From positions 434,001 through 498,000 of the forward strand of contig JACTAT010000273.1 in the NCBI GenBank assembly GCA_014526335.1: a stretch of 64,000 bases of DNA, in the 5' to 3' direction. Source of the DNA: Chrysaora quinquecirrha (Eukaryota; Cnidaria; Scyphozoa; Semaeostomeae; Pelagiidae). This document shows positions 1-10,683 of the stretch, piece by piece. How positions within the stretch are numbered: the first letter of the stretch is position 1; every line of letters starts with the position of its first letter. The notes under the pieces are model-generated. The model did not search any database and was not told the DNA's origin. It saw only the letters and a list, made by a program, of their open reading frames with translations. The translations under genes and the position numbers were made by a program.

Positions 1-880
1 GAAGTCTTCGCATGTAGCATGCTCAGATTAGCTTTGATTTGATTTCATCAATTTGAGCTATTTATTTAAACGCCCTTCCCACCCTCCCTCTGCACTGTTT
101 TCCTTCTTTTCTAATTTCTTCTTTTACTCCTCTTTCTCACCGCCTCCTTCCGCGGTGGGACAGGTGCGTTAGCCATTGTTAGCCACCGACCTTAAAATCA
201 CTGTCTTAGTCAGGCAGTTCATGGGTTTGCAGAGGCTAGAGTGCCGGGGGGTATCCGTTTGAGCACAGGGGCCGGAAATTCTTTCCCTGTTCCAGGCACT
301 GACTATAAGGGCAGTTGATCCCTGTATCAGGCTAAGGGGCTGTAGCCAACAGGCTTAGCATGTGCTCGTTCGGCCCCTTGGAGGCTACTCGTTGTGGCTG
401 ATGCACTAACGCCCAACTTCCTGACATTCCATCACGAGTTGGAGGATTAACATTTTGATTATACAATACAGATAGGTTATCTTTTGTCTCTCTGCTATTC
501 TGTCAAAAATGCACTGGGACTACTGGACTTTGAAATTACCCTTGCTTAAGCCTAAACATTGAATAAACTCCCAGCAAAAAATTCTTTTTTTCACTCAAGC
601 TCCTGTGATGATATGTGTAGAGTGGTGGTGTATTGACAATAATCTGTTGCTAGTGTAGGTGGTGTTTAAAGGTCAATAATCAGTTGTGATGTTTGAAGTG
701 CCTATTTTTCAGCTAGTTTTGTTACCCAGTCATTATGATATCAAGTCCGAACGTCAGATACAGGGGGATGACTCCATTTCATTTAAGGTGGCAATTTCAG
801 GTCTTGTATTAGTGGTGTGTAAATCTTATATATTATCTTGTTCAGTTAGTGGAATCATGGTGAACACAGTCGTTATCCCT
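1..880. other. no gene seen; anonymous AT-rich sequence
   Basis: No open frame here has a recognisable domain. A pyrimidine-rich stretch lies near 70-150 and a moderately GC-rich block near 200-430. An AATAAA motif occurs near 561, so the block could be the tail of a transcribed repeat, but nothing identifies its family. Confidence 0.4.
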
Positions 881-882
881 CA

Positions 883-1790
883 ATGAACATTGCCCGTTTA
901 TTATCGAAACAAAGCCTTTGTCCCCAAAAAACATTTCCCGTTAATTACAATATGGATAAAAATTCCGTTGCCCTGCAACGACTATTGCCCGTTTATTAAA
1001 GGATGGAAACAAAGCCTGTACTTCCAACAAACTTTCCCCGTTTATTAAAAGATTGAATGGCACTTGTTACCCCTCAATGAATATTGCCCGTTTATCAAAG
1101 GGTGGAAACAAAGCCTTTACCTCCAAACAAACATTCCCCGTATTAGAAGATGGATAAAACTCGAATATTGCCCGTTTATCTGAAGCATCGAAACAAAGCC
1201 TTTACCTCCAACAAACATTCCCCGTTGATTAATAGATTGGAACACACTTGTTACCCCTCAAGGAATATTGCTCCGTTTATCAAAGGGTGGAAACAAAGTC
1301 TTTACTCCCAACAAACAGTCCCAGTTCATTAGAAGATTGCCAGTCACTTGTCACCCCTCAACGAATATTGCCCGTCTATTAACGGATGGCAACACAGCCT
1401 TTACCCCTAACAAGTATTCCCCGTTTATCAACAGATTGAAAGACACTTGTTACCCCTCAACGAATATTTTCCGTTTATTAAAGGATTGAAACAGAGTCCA
1501 CCCCCAACAGACTTTCCCTGTTTATCGAAGGATTGGAACACACTTGTTACCCCTCACAGAATATTGCCCGTTTTTTAAAGGATGAAAACAAAGCCTTTAC
1601 TCCCACCAAACATTCCCCGTTTATTAAAAGATTTCAAGACACTTGTTACCCCTCAACCAATATTGCCCGTTTATTAAAGGATGGAAACACAGCCTTTAAC
1701 CCTAACAAGCATTCCCCGTTTATCAAAAGATCGCAGGACACTTGTTGCCCCTGATATTATCCGCTCATTAAAAGATGGAAACAAAGGCTT
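883..1790. repeat. degenerate ~98-bp tandem repeat array
   Basis: A unit built from the phrases CACTTGTTACCCCTCAA, GAATATTGCCCGTTTATTAA and ACAAACATTCCCCGTTTAT recurs. The CACTTG phrase starts at 1061, 1245, 1345, 1444, 1541, 1640 and about 1738, so the spacing settles near 98 bp with strong divergence at the left end. Each unit holds two related half-units (GCCCGTTTAT and CCCCGTTTAT). The open frames crossing it are repeat artefacts. Confidence 0.85.
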
Positions 1791-1814
1791 TACCCCCAAC
1801 AGATAACACGCCTA

Positions 1815-2440
1815 CATAGTTATGCTGTAGATTCTGGGTTGTACGTCGTAGGTCGTCGGTTCGCCGGAAAACATAGGTACTTAGGTATGCTGTAGGTTGT
1901 AGGCTGTAGGTCGTAGGTGGTAGGTTGGCCGAAAAACATAGGTACATAGGTATGCTGCAGGTTGTAGCTTGTAGGTCGTAGGTGGTAGGTTGGCCGAAAA
2001 ACATAGGTACATAGGTATGCTGCAGGTTGTAGCTTGTAGGTCGTAGGTGGTAGGTTGGCCGAAAAACATAGGTACATAGGTATGCTGCAGGTTGTAGCTT
2101 GTAGGTCGTAGGTGGTAGGTTGGCCGAAAAACATAGGTACATAGGTATGCTGCAGGTTGTAGCTTGTAGGTCGTAGGTGGTAGGTTGGCCGAAAAACATA
2201 GGTGCATAGGTATGCTGCAGGTTGTAGCTTGTAGGTCGTAGGTGGTAGGTTGGCCGAAAAACATAGGTACATAGGTATGCTGCAGGTTGTAGCTTGTAGG
2301 TCGTAGGTGGTAGGTTGGCCGAAAAACATAGGTGCATAGGTATGCTGCAGGTTGTAGCTTGTAGGTCGTAGGTTATAGGTTCGCCAGAAAGCATAGCTAC
2401 ATAGGTATGCTGTAGGTTGTCGGTCGTAGGTCGTAGCATC
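1815..2440. repeat. 65-bp tandem repeat array, about nine copies
   Basis: The unit contains GGTAGGTTGGCCGAAAAACA followed by TAGGTACATAGGTATGCTGC. The phrase TAGGTTGGCC starts at 1921 and again at 1986, giving a period of exactly 65 bp. Inner copies are nearly identical and the edges decay. The sub-motif GTAGGT repeats within each unit. The array starts within 30 bp of the end of the 98-bp array. Long minus-strand open frames here are by-products, because 65 is not a multiple of three and stop codons are rare in the unit. Confidence 0.92.
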
Positions 2441-2730
2441 CCTACAACATATACCTACCTATGATATAGGTCCCACGTTGCAGGTGACCCGTCGGGAGCA
2501 TGACATATCCACAGACCTATCGCCGGACGCGTCGCCGTTCGACCTCCTACACAGACCTGTACGCTGCTACTTCACAGTTGCTAGTGCACAGTGACATATT
2601 ACCTTCCTACAACTACTAGTGCAGTGCCGTAGGTTGTTGGCCCACTACTTACAGGGTACATCTTTGATGTGGACCTGCATTCTATAGCTACTCCGATTTG
2701 GATTCAGCAATAAAACGTAAAGAACAATAA

Positions 2731-3212
2731 AATTTACATGGAAAATGGGAGGTGGCATTAGTGGAAATGGTCTACAAACTGAGCGATAGATTTGTATTTA
2801 ATCCAACAGAATTCAAATATGGGAAATATGAACCCTGGGAATGATGGGATTTTTCCAAATTGGTACCGACAAGGTTGGTTTTGAAGATTTGAATGTGAGA
2901 TTGGTAATATCTGATGAATATACAAAGAAATGGAATGAAGCTGCTGATAAGCGTGAGTATTATGTACATCTTAGCCACTTTATTGGTGTAATCTCAGAGG
3001 GAGAAATTGTTTAAATTATGAATAAAGACATTCGTGCGCAAGAGGGAAGAGTAAAATAATATGTAAAAGAATTAGGTTTGTCTTACAAAGGTCTGCCACA
3101 GTTTTCAATTGTAGATTCAAAAATGAAGATAAACTTTCCAACGTATGTTAAAAGAGTTGCATTGGGAAAAGATTTGTGTAAATTGTTTGGTTTCGTTAAA
3201 GCTACAGAAAAA
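2731..3212 (+). pseudogene. Polinton/Maverick-like structural protein fragment
   Basis: Reading on the plus strand, broken frames give a segment near 2740-2770 with the short pattern KWEVALVEM, then a stretch near 2880-3010, then one near 3080-3200 ending in a LCKLFGF pattern. A 'WEV-x-L-x-E' segment followed by a C-terminal 'L-x-x-LGF' segment resembles small capsid-related proteins of Polinton/Maverick elements, as I remember that family. Several stops and frame changes separate the parts, so this is a dead fragment. The family call is tentative and no other Polinton gene is visible nearby. Confidence 0.4.
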
Positions 3213-3240
3213 TATAATAATAACATGAATAATGTTAGTA

Positions 3241-3410
3241 GTATATATAGGGTCACGAGCAAATTCCAGATTTTTGTTTGAATAATTTTGAAAATTTTTT
3301 TGGGGTATAGGGTCGGGACGTTGAATCGAGCAAATTCCTCGTTTTTGCCGAATAATTTTTCTAAGTCTTTTGCTAGCGCCGTTGAATCGAGCATTCTCGA
3401 ATAATTAAAA
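3241..3410. repeat. short degenerate direct repeats (TCGAGCAAATTCC...GAATAATTTT)
   Basis: The phrases GAGCAAATTCC and GAATAATTTT recur about 75 bp apart, and GTTGAATCGAGCA appears twice. This is a short decayed tandem array. Confidence 0.55.
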
Positions 3411-4083
3411 AGTTTTAAAATGTAAAAACGTTTGAGGGGTTTCCTCTGTAATTATTTTTAACAAAATGTAACAAGAGAAGCCTTTCTATTTCGATTGTAA
3501 CAAAAAACCAGCGAATTTGAGTAAAAAGTAATACGATAAACCACTAGTCTAGTAGAAAAGATTATTTTACAGATTAGAGGTTAACCCAAAGAAGTAATAT
3601 GACAAATGTATCCCAGATGTATCCCATATGATGAAAGATGAATGCATCCCATACGAACAAAAAAACAAGGTATAGAATTACTGTTGCTAGAAAGTCATAT
3701 GACAAGGTAAGAGAGTTTTTATTTCATAAGTTTGAAGAAGGTGAAGAAGACGGACGTGCTTCATTTTGTGCAAGTAAGTAACTATTTCTGTTATATTTTA
3801 GTTGGAAAAATCTTATATTTGATTATTATTAATAGTTTTAATAATTAATTTATAGCTTTTATATTAAAATGTTATTACTTTTTACAATTATATCGCAGTT
3901 TATTTTCAAAACTCGCAACCTTGTTTTTAGAACCTTCGTTCATTTTGTTCTATTTTAGTTTATGTTTTTAGTTACTTAAATAGGATTAGTAGTTTGACCT
4001 TTTTATTTTTTTCTATTTATGTTCGACTTTTTATTTTATCTATGCAACTCTATTTTTCCATTTTCAAATTACTGGTAACACAA

Positions 4084-4360
4084 GCGATACTGCAATTACT
4101 GACGAAGTTAGAAATTTGAAAAAACGTGTCATTCGCAGTCATACCAGCTTCTCTAGTACTCGTCTGTCGAAACTAGCATATTCTGACTTTCGTCTTTGTG
4201 AAAAGGGGTTGAACTGGCAATTCTAGTAATTCTAATTCTGCGCTTTTTCTACTAGGAAAACTAGCGATACTGCAATTCCTGGCGAAGTCAGAAACTTGAA
4301 AAAACGTGTCACTCGCAGTCGTACCAGCTTGTCTAGTACTCGTCTGTCGAAACTAGCATA
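4084..4360. repeat. 97-bp direct repeat, two copies 180 bp apart
   Basis: Copies at 4084-4180 and 4264-4360 share the start GCGATACTGCAATT and the end CGTCTGTCGAAACTAGCATA, with only a few substitutions. The second copy runs into the 3' end of the transposase-like pseudogene on the minus strand. Confidence 0.85.
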
Positions 4361-5170
4361 AATGACAAAGTTTTCGGCCTTTTGGAAAGTTGACACTTTG
4401 AAAAGAAGTCCTTATTCTCAGTGAGTAGGTATGAAGTGCTATGTGATGATGTCATTGAAACTTGGTTTTCTTGATATCTTGCATCTGCATTGGCTGAAAC
4501 TCCAATGCCAAACCTTTTGCGGCTTTTGTTAATTGAGCTGTCATCAGTTCTGCTGAATATACTTTTATAAATAGTCTTGCTTCCCCTTTCGATAGATGGT
4601 TTCAGTTCCATACATAAAAAAGCGTTACTAAATTGAGCGCTAACTCTGGTCCCATTTTCATCCCGTTAAATATTTTATCCAGAAACTTGTGTATATTTTC
4701 ATTCATTCCTGTGGAATAGCCTGCTGGAATTTCTGACAAGCACCCTCTCCTTGCATGTTTCTTTAAATTCAGCACGGCTGCATTGAATTTACTGTTCATA
4801 ATTGAAGTCGTGCCTAGTATGCCCTCCACTGCCTTCCAATTTTCTATTAAAGAGTCAATGGTACGAATGATTTTTTCTCTTTTTTGTGTTGGTTTTGTTC
4901 TGACATCCCCGTTGTCACCTGTCTCTCTAAGTACACAACACAAGTTCTCGCAGAACCTTTTTCGATATCTAAGGTTGAGGTCAGTATTTGGACTGCGTGA
5001 AATATGTCCAATTTTACTTCAATTTGGTTTCCGAACAATTCTTTTATTTTCTTTTCCCACTTGCAACAGTTGTCAATGACAAATAACGATTGATTAATGC
5101 CATTTCTCTTTGTAAGGTTCCTTAAATGATCTAACGTTGAATTTTTCCATTTTACTAAGCTGCCACAAAA
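4333..5170 (-). pseudogene. broken transposase-like (RNase-H-like) multicopy gene
   Basis: Three minus-strand frames line up in order. The upstream one (to 4847) contains DNCCKWEKKIKELFG and then LDIFHAVQ. The next (4943-4602) contains GCLSEIPAGYSTGMNENIHK. The last (4611-4333) is basic. An Asp-Asn-Cys-Cys motif followed by 'LD-x-FHA-x-Q' and later 'G-N-E-x-x-H' is typical of an abundant transposase-derived family in invertebrate genomes that I cannot name with certainty. The frames overlap, so at least two frameshifts have killed it. Its 5' side is cut at about 5170 by the Penelope-like element. Confidence 0.5.
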
Positions 5171-5420
5171 AATCGTTTCAATATTTGAAAATACAAAAGG
5201 TAACAATATAAAATAGTAGCTAATGACAAACTAACCAATAGTAAAAGACACATTATTTGTACAAGGCACATGACGAACAACACAAAAACAACACACGGAG
5301 GAAAATTAAAAGTTATTACCTAAATTGACAGGAAACAATTGTTTATTTAAATCCGGCTTTTCCCAGAGAATATGGAGAGCTTCTTTGATCTTAAGTTGGT
5401 AAAAGGTTTCTGCAAAACCT
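5171..5420 (-). repeat. left inverted copy of the Penelope-like element's 3' end
   Basis: This arm is the reverse complement of 7302-7583 with a few indels. It carries an antisense copy of the end of the element's own coding region (antisense TGGGAAAAGCCGGATTTAAA) plus about 180 bp of 3' untranslated sequence. The apparent start codon at 5372 lies inside this antisense arm, so the first residues of that frame are not true protein. Penelope-like elements are known for terminal repeats that can be direct or inverted. Confidence 0.85.
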
Positions 5421-7410
5421 TTTCGAATACAATTTCGAATACAATTTCGAATATTTCAACCTACAAACTCACTGATGAAGAACAAGAAGCTCTGAAACTT
5501 GGTTTGACACACTCAATCGTCCCTCCTAGCATAAATAAAACTGACATTTTTGCATGTTTCGAAGATGTTCACCGGTCAATGCGTAGTCATCTTATTGATA
5601 AGGAACGAGAAGGAAGATTGAAAGCTGACCTATCCCATCTGGCTCATCTTTATGTGGCATCATATCGTCCCACTGTTACCAATCTCAAGAAACACAAAGT
5701 GCTGAAGAACCTCAGAAGAAATAAGGACATTGTCATTCTCAACCCGGATAAAGGAAATGGTGTAGTGGTGTTAAGCAGGAACAATTATGATAACGGTATT
5801 TTTCAAATTATAAACAATGCTAGTAAATTTAAGAAACTTGATGTCGACCCTACTATCACTAGAGAAGGCCAATTGCAGCGCTTTCTTAGGAATCTTAAAA
5901 ACAAAGGTAAATTGGAAACAGAAATATATGATAAGGTTTATCCGTCAGGTTCACAACCAGCTAGGATTTATGGTCTCCCTAAAATGCATAAAACTAGGCC
6001 CCCCAACAGTGTTCCTCCTTTTAGTCCCATAGTATCCTCTGTAAGGACTTATAATTATGAGCTTGCTAAATTTCTTTGTAGTCTTTTGCAACCTCTTTTA
6101 CCAATGCGTACACTGTTTCAGATACATTTTCTTTTGTAGAAGAGCTTAATACTTTAGACACTGCTAATAAGTTCATGGTTTCTTTCGATGTAGAAAGCCT
6201 TTTTACTAATATACCTCTTGACGAGTCTATAGATATCGAAGTCACTTATATTCTTGAAGGTATCTCTAATCTTAGGCTGCCTAAGGATGATCTTACTAAA
6301 CTTTTCTCATTTGCCACAGCACAAACGCATTTTTTATTTAAGGGAGTCTTTTATGCCCAGGTAGATAGGGTATCAATGGGCTCGCCCCTTGCCCCTGTTC
6401 TAGCTAATCTTTTCATGGGGCACCAAGAAAAGGCTTGGCTTGACAGGTACAAGGGCCCTCCTGTGTTTTGTTATCGTAGATACGTGGATGACACTTTTTG
6501 TCTATTTAATTCAGAACAGGATGCTTCTCTGTTTTTTAATTATATTAACAACCAACACCCCAACATAAGATTTACCATAGAGAAAGAGGTGAATAAGAAG
6601 TTAGCTTTCTTTGATGTTTTAATCGACAACAAGGACTCCGGGGATTCCTCCACTCCCATAACATTTATTTACCGTAAGAAAACCTACACGGGCTTGTTAA
6701 CTAACAATTTTGGTTTCACTTCTTCTTCCTACAAATTGGGTCTTATTCGCACCTTGGTGGACAGAACGTATAAGATAAATAATACTTGGTTAGGCTTCGA
6801 TGAGGATTTAAAGAAACTTAAATCTATTTTACAAAAGAAACTTTTCCCTACTAGATTAATTGATAAAGTCGTTAACAAGTATTTGGATAAAGTTCAAGTC
6901 TCCGAGCAAATGGCTATGCCTCCTCAAAATTCTGAAAGAACCACTCTTTATTTCAAGTTACCATATTTGAATTTGTCTAGCTTTGCTAAGGGTAAAATTC
7001 GTAAATTACTCAGAGATTATTGTAAGAACTTGGATATGAGGCTAGTTTTTTCTTGTTATAAGGTTAGGAACTTGTTTACAGTGAAGGATCCTATTCCTAA
7101 ATCGCTTCATTTTCGTGTTGTTTACAAATTTTCTGGTGCGGGATGTAATTCCGTTTACGTTGGTGAAACCAATCGTCATTTCTCCACATGAGTTCGTGAA
7201 CATTTATCTAGGGATAAGAATTCTCATGTATACAAGCATCTGCGGGGTTCTTAATCTTGTCGTAGTCTCTCAAACGAGAACTGCTTCAGTATTCTGGATT
7301 CTGCAGAAACGTTTTACCAACTTAAGATCAAAGAAGCTCTCCATACTCTCTGGGAAAAGCCGGATTTAAATAAACAATTGTTTCATGTCAATTTAGGTTT
7401 GAACTTTTAA
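5421..7410 (+). pseudogene. Penelope-like retroelement: RT + GIY-YIG endonuclease, disrupted
   Basis: The reverse transcriptase starts with NPDKGNGVVVLSRNNYD near 5740, then YGLPKMHK near 5970, FDVESLFTNIPLDES near 6185, SMGSPLAPVLANLFMG near 6376 and the catalytic YRRYVDDTFCLF near 6475. The C-terminal GIY-YIG domain shows GCNSVYVGETNRHFST and, after the stop, VREHL. This order is diagnostic of the GIY-YIG class of Penelope-like elements, which copy RNA and nick target DNA with one protein. Lesions: a one-base frameshift at about 6101-6105, a TGA at 7189-7191 that looks like a CGA-to-TGA change, and a TAA at 7252-7254. The natural stop is at 7408-7410. The copy cannot make full-length protein. 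Confidence 0.93.
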
Positions 7411-7583
7411 TTTTCCTCCGTGTGTTGTTTTCGTGTTGTTCATCATGTGCCTTGTACAAATAATGTGTCTTTTACTATTGGTTAGTTTGTCATTAGCTAC
7501 AATTGTATTTTTAAACTTTCAAATTTCAAATTTTAAGTTACCTTTTGTATTTTCAAATATTTTAACGATTTTTTGTAAATTTG
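7302..7583 (+). repeat. right inverted arm of the Penelope-like element
   Basis: It comprises the last ~36 codons of the GIY-YIG reading frame and the 3' untranslated region to about 7583. It matches the left arm 5171-5420 in inverted orientation. The match ends at ACGATTTTTTGT on both sides, after which the flanks differ. Confidence 0.85.
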
Positions 7584-7631
7584 CCAATTAATTTTGTTAT
7601 AAATAATCACACAGTGTAAACGTTAATTTAA

Positions 7632-7662
7632 CTGAAGATGGATGATGAATCCGAAACATGTC
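7632..7662 (+). ncRNA. hammerhead-ribozyme-like core downstream of the Penelope-like ORF
   Basis: CTGAAGA (7632-7638) fits the CUGANGA box. It is followed by a small hairpin GGAT-GATGA-ATCC, then GAAAC (7653-7657) and a GTC triplet (7660-7662), where cleavage would fall after the C. A two-base-pair stem III (A-C with G-U) is possible. Penelope-like elements are known to carry minimal type I hammerheads of this layout at their ends. Stem I pairing is weak (TTAA against TTTTAA) and an extra U sits before stem II, so this copy is probably degenerate. Confidence 0.45.
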
Positions 7663-7669
7663 TTTTAAG

Positions 7670-9178
7670 GTAAAATCTGTTGTCGTTTTATTGAAACTGA
7701 TCTCAAGTCTCATAGTGCTGAGAAATTTTGGTAATTCAAGAATAGCACTGAGTGAAGTTGAAGAAACTGATGATCTGCAAGCTCTTTTTAACACATACAG
7801 AAATGAAGTTTTGCCGTTTGCTTCAATGCCCATAGAATCACATACTATGAAGCACTGGCTGAATTTGTTGGAGGTGATGAGCTACCCTGGGTGCCAGAGT
7901 CTCTAAGAAAAAAGTAAAGAAAGGGGAAGGGAGAGACAGAGGGAAGAGAGTATGAGACTCTGGTTTGAAGAGAACCTAATCTCGTTCTGAAAAAAAAGGG
8001 CTGCACTTCCGCCTATGGTTTATGAGCCATGACCACGGCGAACGCGGTCAGAAAGCCTGTGTGGAATGGTGTTGAATCAGTTGCAGATCAAATGAAATGA
8101 CTAAAACACTTGAGAAAGCTGTGAAATGAAAGATTCATCCAGGCCAAGCAATTTCGATGAGGCTCTGAAGAAGGTATCTATACTTGTCGATTATTTCCTA
8201 GTTCGATGAGAGGAGGTAAATGATAATAGATTGAAGCTTTGAAATCCATATTCTTGCTGAACAGTTCTCTTTTATTTTCCAATATGGCTCTGTTGCCCGT
8301 TGGTTTTGACAGAAACTGGTGCTGCCAACCTAGGCCTTCACCTTTCTAGATTGACATTGAATCAATATTCTCATAATGCAAGTCGCCACTAGGCCGTCGC
8401 CATTTAGGGACAAAACGTGCTACAGTCATCTCTTCTAAATTTGGAAAATATTCAACAAGTACCTTCTTCAGAACCTCATCGAAATTGCTTGTCCTAGTTT
8501 ACTTGTTTTCTTGTACCTATCTAATCTCGCCATATTTGTCAGCCATTTCTTTAGGCCAATGAATTGTTCTTCGCAGCTTTTTCAGAAGTGAACAGTTAAA
8601 TTGGAAAGGCTGACCCCACAGCCCCATTACAACAGAGTATCGCTGATTATCCAATCACAACCATGATACACGTTCGTGTATCTTCAATTTGATTGGCGAA
8701 TGAAAAACAATAAAAGAACGCATTTGACCAGAGCCTTCCTTTTCTCTTCTCCTGTCACTTTTTCTTTTTTTTCTCTTTTTTTATTCTTGAAGGCTCTGGC
8801 ACCCAGGGTAGTGATGAGCATACAAATACAGCAAAACCTCTGAAAATGGTGAGTAGGATATCTTCAACAAAGAAGCAGAAGTATATTGGAAAAATGTTAC
8901 TGGCTATGAGATAAGCAGACATATATCAAATATTGAATCTGCTTCATCACACATTTTCTGTTTAAAGATTTGCTGGACATGTTGTATGGTTATTACCCGC
9001 CATTCCTAACAGTTGAAAAACAATCTACAATTTGCCTATATGCTGATGGAGACGAAAAAGAAATTCATTTCAAACTGTATGGTTTAATAGATGACTGTTT
9101 AGATAGACGTTCTTTATATTGTTATACTCCTGGATTGTACTGTGAATGAATACCAACATAGTCGAGAATGGGATGGAA
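7670..9178 (+). pseudogene. unrecognised broken gene interrupted by a small transposon
   Basis: Coding-like pieces on the plus strand read ALSEVEETDDLQALFNTY near 7750, YEALAEFVGGDE up to the insertion at 7882, and a 62-codon open piece at about 8965-9150 with DMLYGYYPPFLTVEKQ and RRSLYCYTPGLYC. Excising the insertion 7883-8810 and one target copy keeps the GGDE frame open for about 25 further codons. I do not recognise the protein. Frame changes occur outside the insertion too, so the gene was already decaying or is split by introns I cannot place. Confidence 0.35.
7883..8810. mobile_element. 928-bp nonautonomous DNA transposon (MULE-like MITE) with 9-bp TSD
   Basis: The ends are perfect 17-bp inverted repeats: TACCCTGGGTGCCAGAG at 7883-7899 and its complement at 8794-8810, followed by imperfect A-rich complementarity. 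Both sides carry the same 9-bp target duplication GTGATGAGC (7874-7882 and 8811-8819). A 9-bp duplication is usual for Mutator-like elements. An inner inverted repeat (8148-8176 against 8460-8488, containing GAGG and CTGAAGAAGGTA) gives further self-complementarity. No coding capacity is visible, so it needs a transposase from elsewhere. Confidence 0.88.
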
Positions 9179-9440
9179 TGGCTCAGTGCGATTGTTTTAG
9201 AAATGCAGAGACAGAAGATTCAGACGTTGAGATGAGCAAAGATAATGTAACAGTATAACGTTAATAGTACTGTTGGTGTTTAGAAATTAAACTGTACGAA
9301 TATTTCATGTTAAGAAAATGTTATTGTTGATAATAAATGAATTGTCAGCTAGCTAATACATTGTTGCTTGCCATCTGTCTTAACCTCTGATATCATATAA
9401 TGCCTGTGTGCTCCGATGTCTCTGCTTTCCCGTGTCTCTT

Positions 9441-9726
9441 GAAAATGAGGTTGGAGAAACCATTGCTCTAGATTAAAACCATTGCACTATAGCGTGATGA
9501 CGTCACTAGAGTTGAGAGACTTTTGAAAATGAGGATGGAGAAACCATCGCTCTAGATTAAAACCATCACACTATAGTGTGATGACGTCACTAGGGTTGAG
9601 AGACTCTTGAAAACGAGGTTGTAGAAACCACCGCACTAGATAAAAATCCGTCGCACTATAGCACGGCCTGATGAAATCACTGATAGTCGGATCATCACTG
9701 ATAGTCGGACCACCACTGATAGTCGG
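9441..9726. repeat. three 84-bp tandem units, then three 18-bp units
   Basis: GAAAATGAGG (or GAAAACGAGG) starts at 9441, 9525 and 9609, a period of 84 bp. Each unit includes an ATAG-type palindrome next to TGATGACGTCAC, a CRE-like TGACGTCA in the first two units. The third unit runs into CACTGATAGTCGG repeated three times at 18-bp spacing (9675-9726). Confidence 0.85.
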
Positions 9727-9734
9727 ACTATCGC

Positions 9735-10019
9735 TTTGCAACCTACTAGTAAGACACTTTGTCCCACAAAGAGTATTACTAAACATATACAATGCGTTTG
9801 TACTTCCAAAATATTCTTTACGGTCTATTAAATTGGGGAAATGCATCCAAAACCGCTCTTGACCCACTTAATAGAAAATTAAAAAAGCCGTAAGATTAAT
9901 AACATTTAAAAGTAGAACTGAGCACAGTAAACCTCTTTTTAAATATCTAAACTCTCTGGATCTTGAAGATTGTTATAAACATGAATGTGCTAAATTTATG
10001 TATGATATAAAAAAGCATT
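9735..10019 (+). pseudogene. C-terminal fragment of a non-LTR reverse transcriptase
   Basis: Plus-strand frames contain SINWGNASKTALDPLNRK, then KKAVRLITFKSRTEHSKPLF and LEDCYKHECAKFMYD. This is the thumb/C-terminal region found in many Jockey/CR1/L2-like LINEs ('L-x-x-x-RAVRLI'). It is short, frameshifted near 9835, and has no start or catalytic core. The following ~390 bp to 10411 are AT-rich and hold no gene; they may be its old 3' untranslated region. Confidence 0.65.
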
Positions 10020-10683
10020 AGGCATTAGGCAAAATTATTAAGCTACAAAATTCAAAAGCATTCCCCCCTCTCCCCCTTATTCTTTATTTTATTTTTCTCT
10101 TATTGTAGACCTGATCGATTTTAAATTAATATTATTAGTGATTTAGAATTAATTAATTTTTATTCTTTAGATTTAGAAAATGGATTAATATACGTTGCTT
10201 GTGTATAGTTATTAACGATCAAATTCATGTACTAAAATGGCTAATGGCTCGAAAGCCCTTTCTGGGTTATTTCCATGAATCATTCAGCTTTGATTATTGA
10301 TGCAATTAGATGCTTGTCAAAAATAGAAATGAAATTTTATTGTATCCAATATATTAATTGTATCTAATTAAATGAGTTGTTAATCAGTATATTGTAATTA
10401 AGCTGAGAATTTTTTTTTTTTAAACAAAGGTATTAGGCCAAGAGGGCCTCTAACCTATTAACAGAACAAGTTAAAGTTAATTAGAAAATACAAAAAAATT
10501 AATCTACTACAAGGAACTACTGATAATAACTAGTAAAGAAGAAAGAAAGAAGCTACTGTACGTATGTCCAACACAGTTCGCAATTTAAAAGAAAGTGATC
10601 GATAAGAGTAACTAACGTATACAATACAATACAATAATTAAAACGAATACAATAATAGATGATAGGATAGTGGATAAAACTAT

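Noticed and set aside
1768..2439. Long minus-strand open frame (223 codons) over the 65-bp array
   Set aside because: The frame is periodic and exists in several frames because the repeat lacks stop words. It has no start context or non-repeat part.
5372..5420. N-terminus MESFFDLKLV as true Penelope protein
   Set aside because: The segment is the exact antisense of the element's own GIY-YIG 3' coding end, so it is a structural repeat, not protein.
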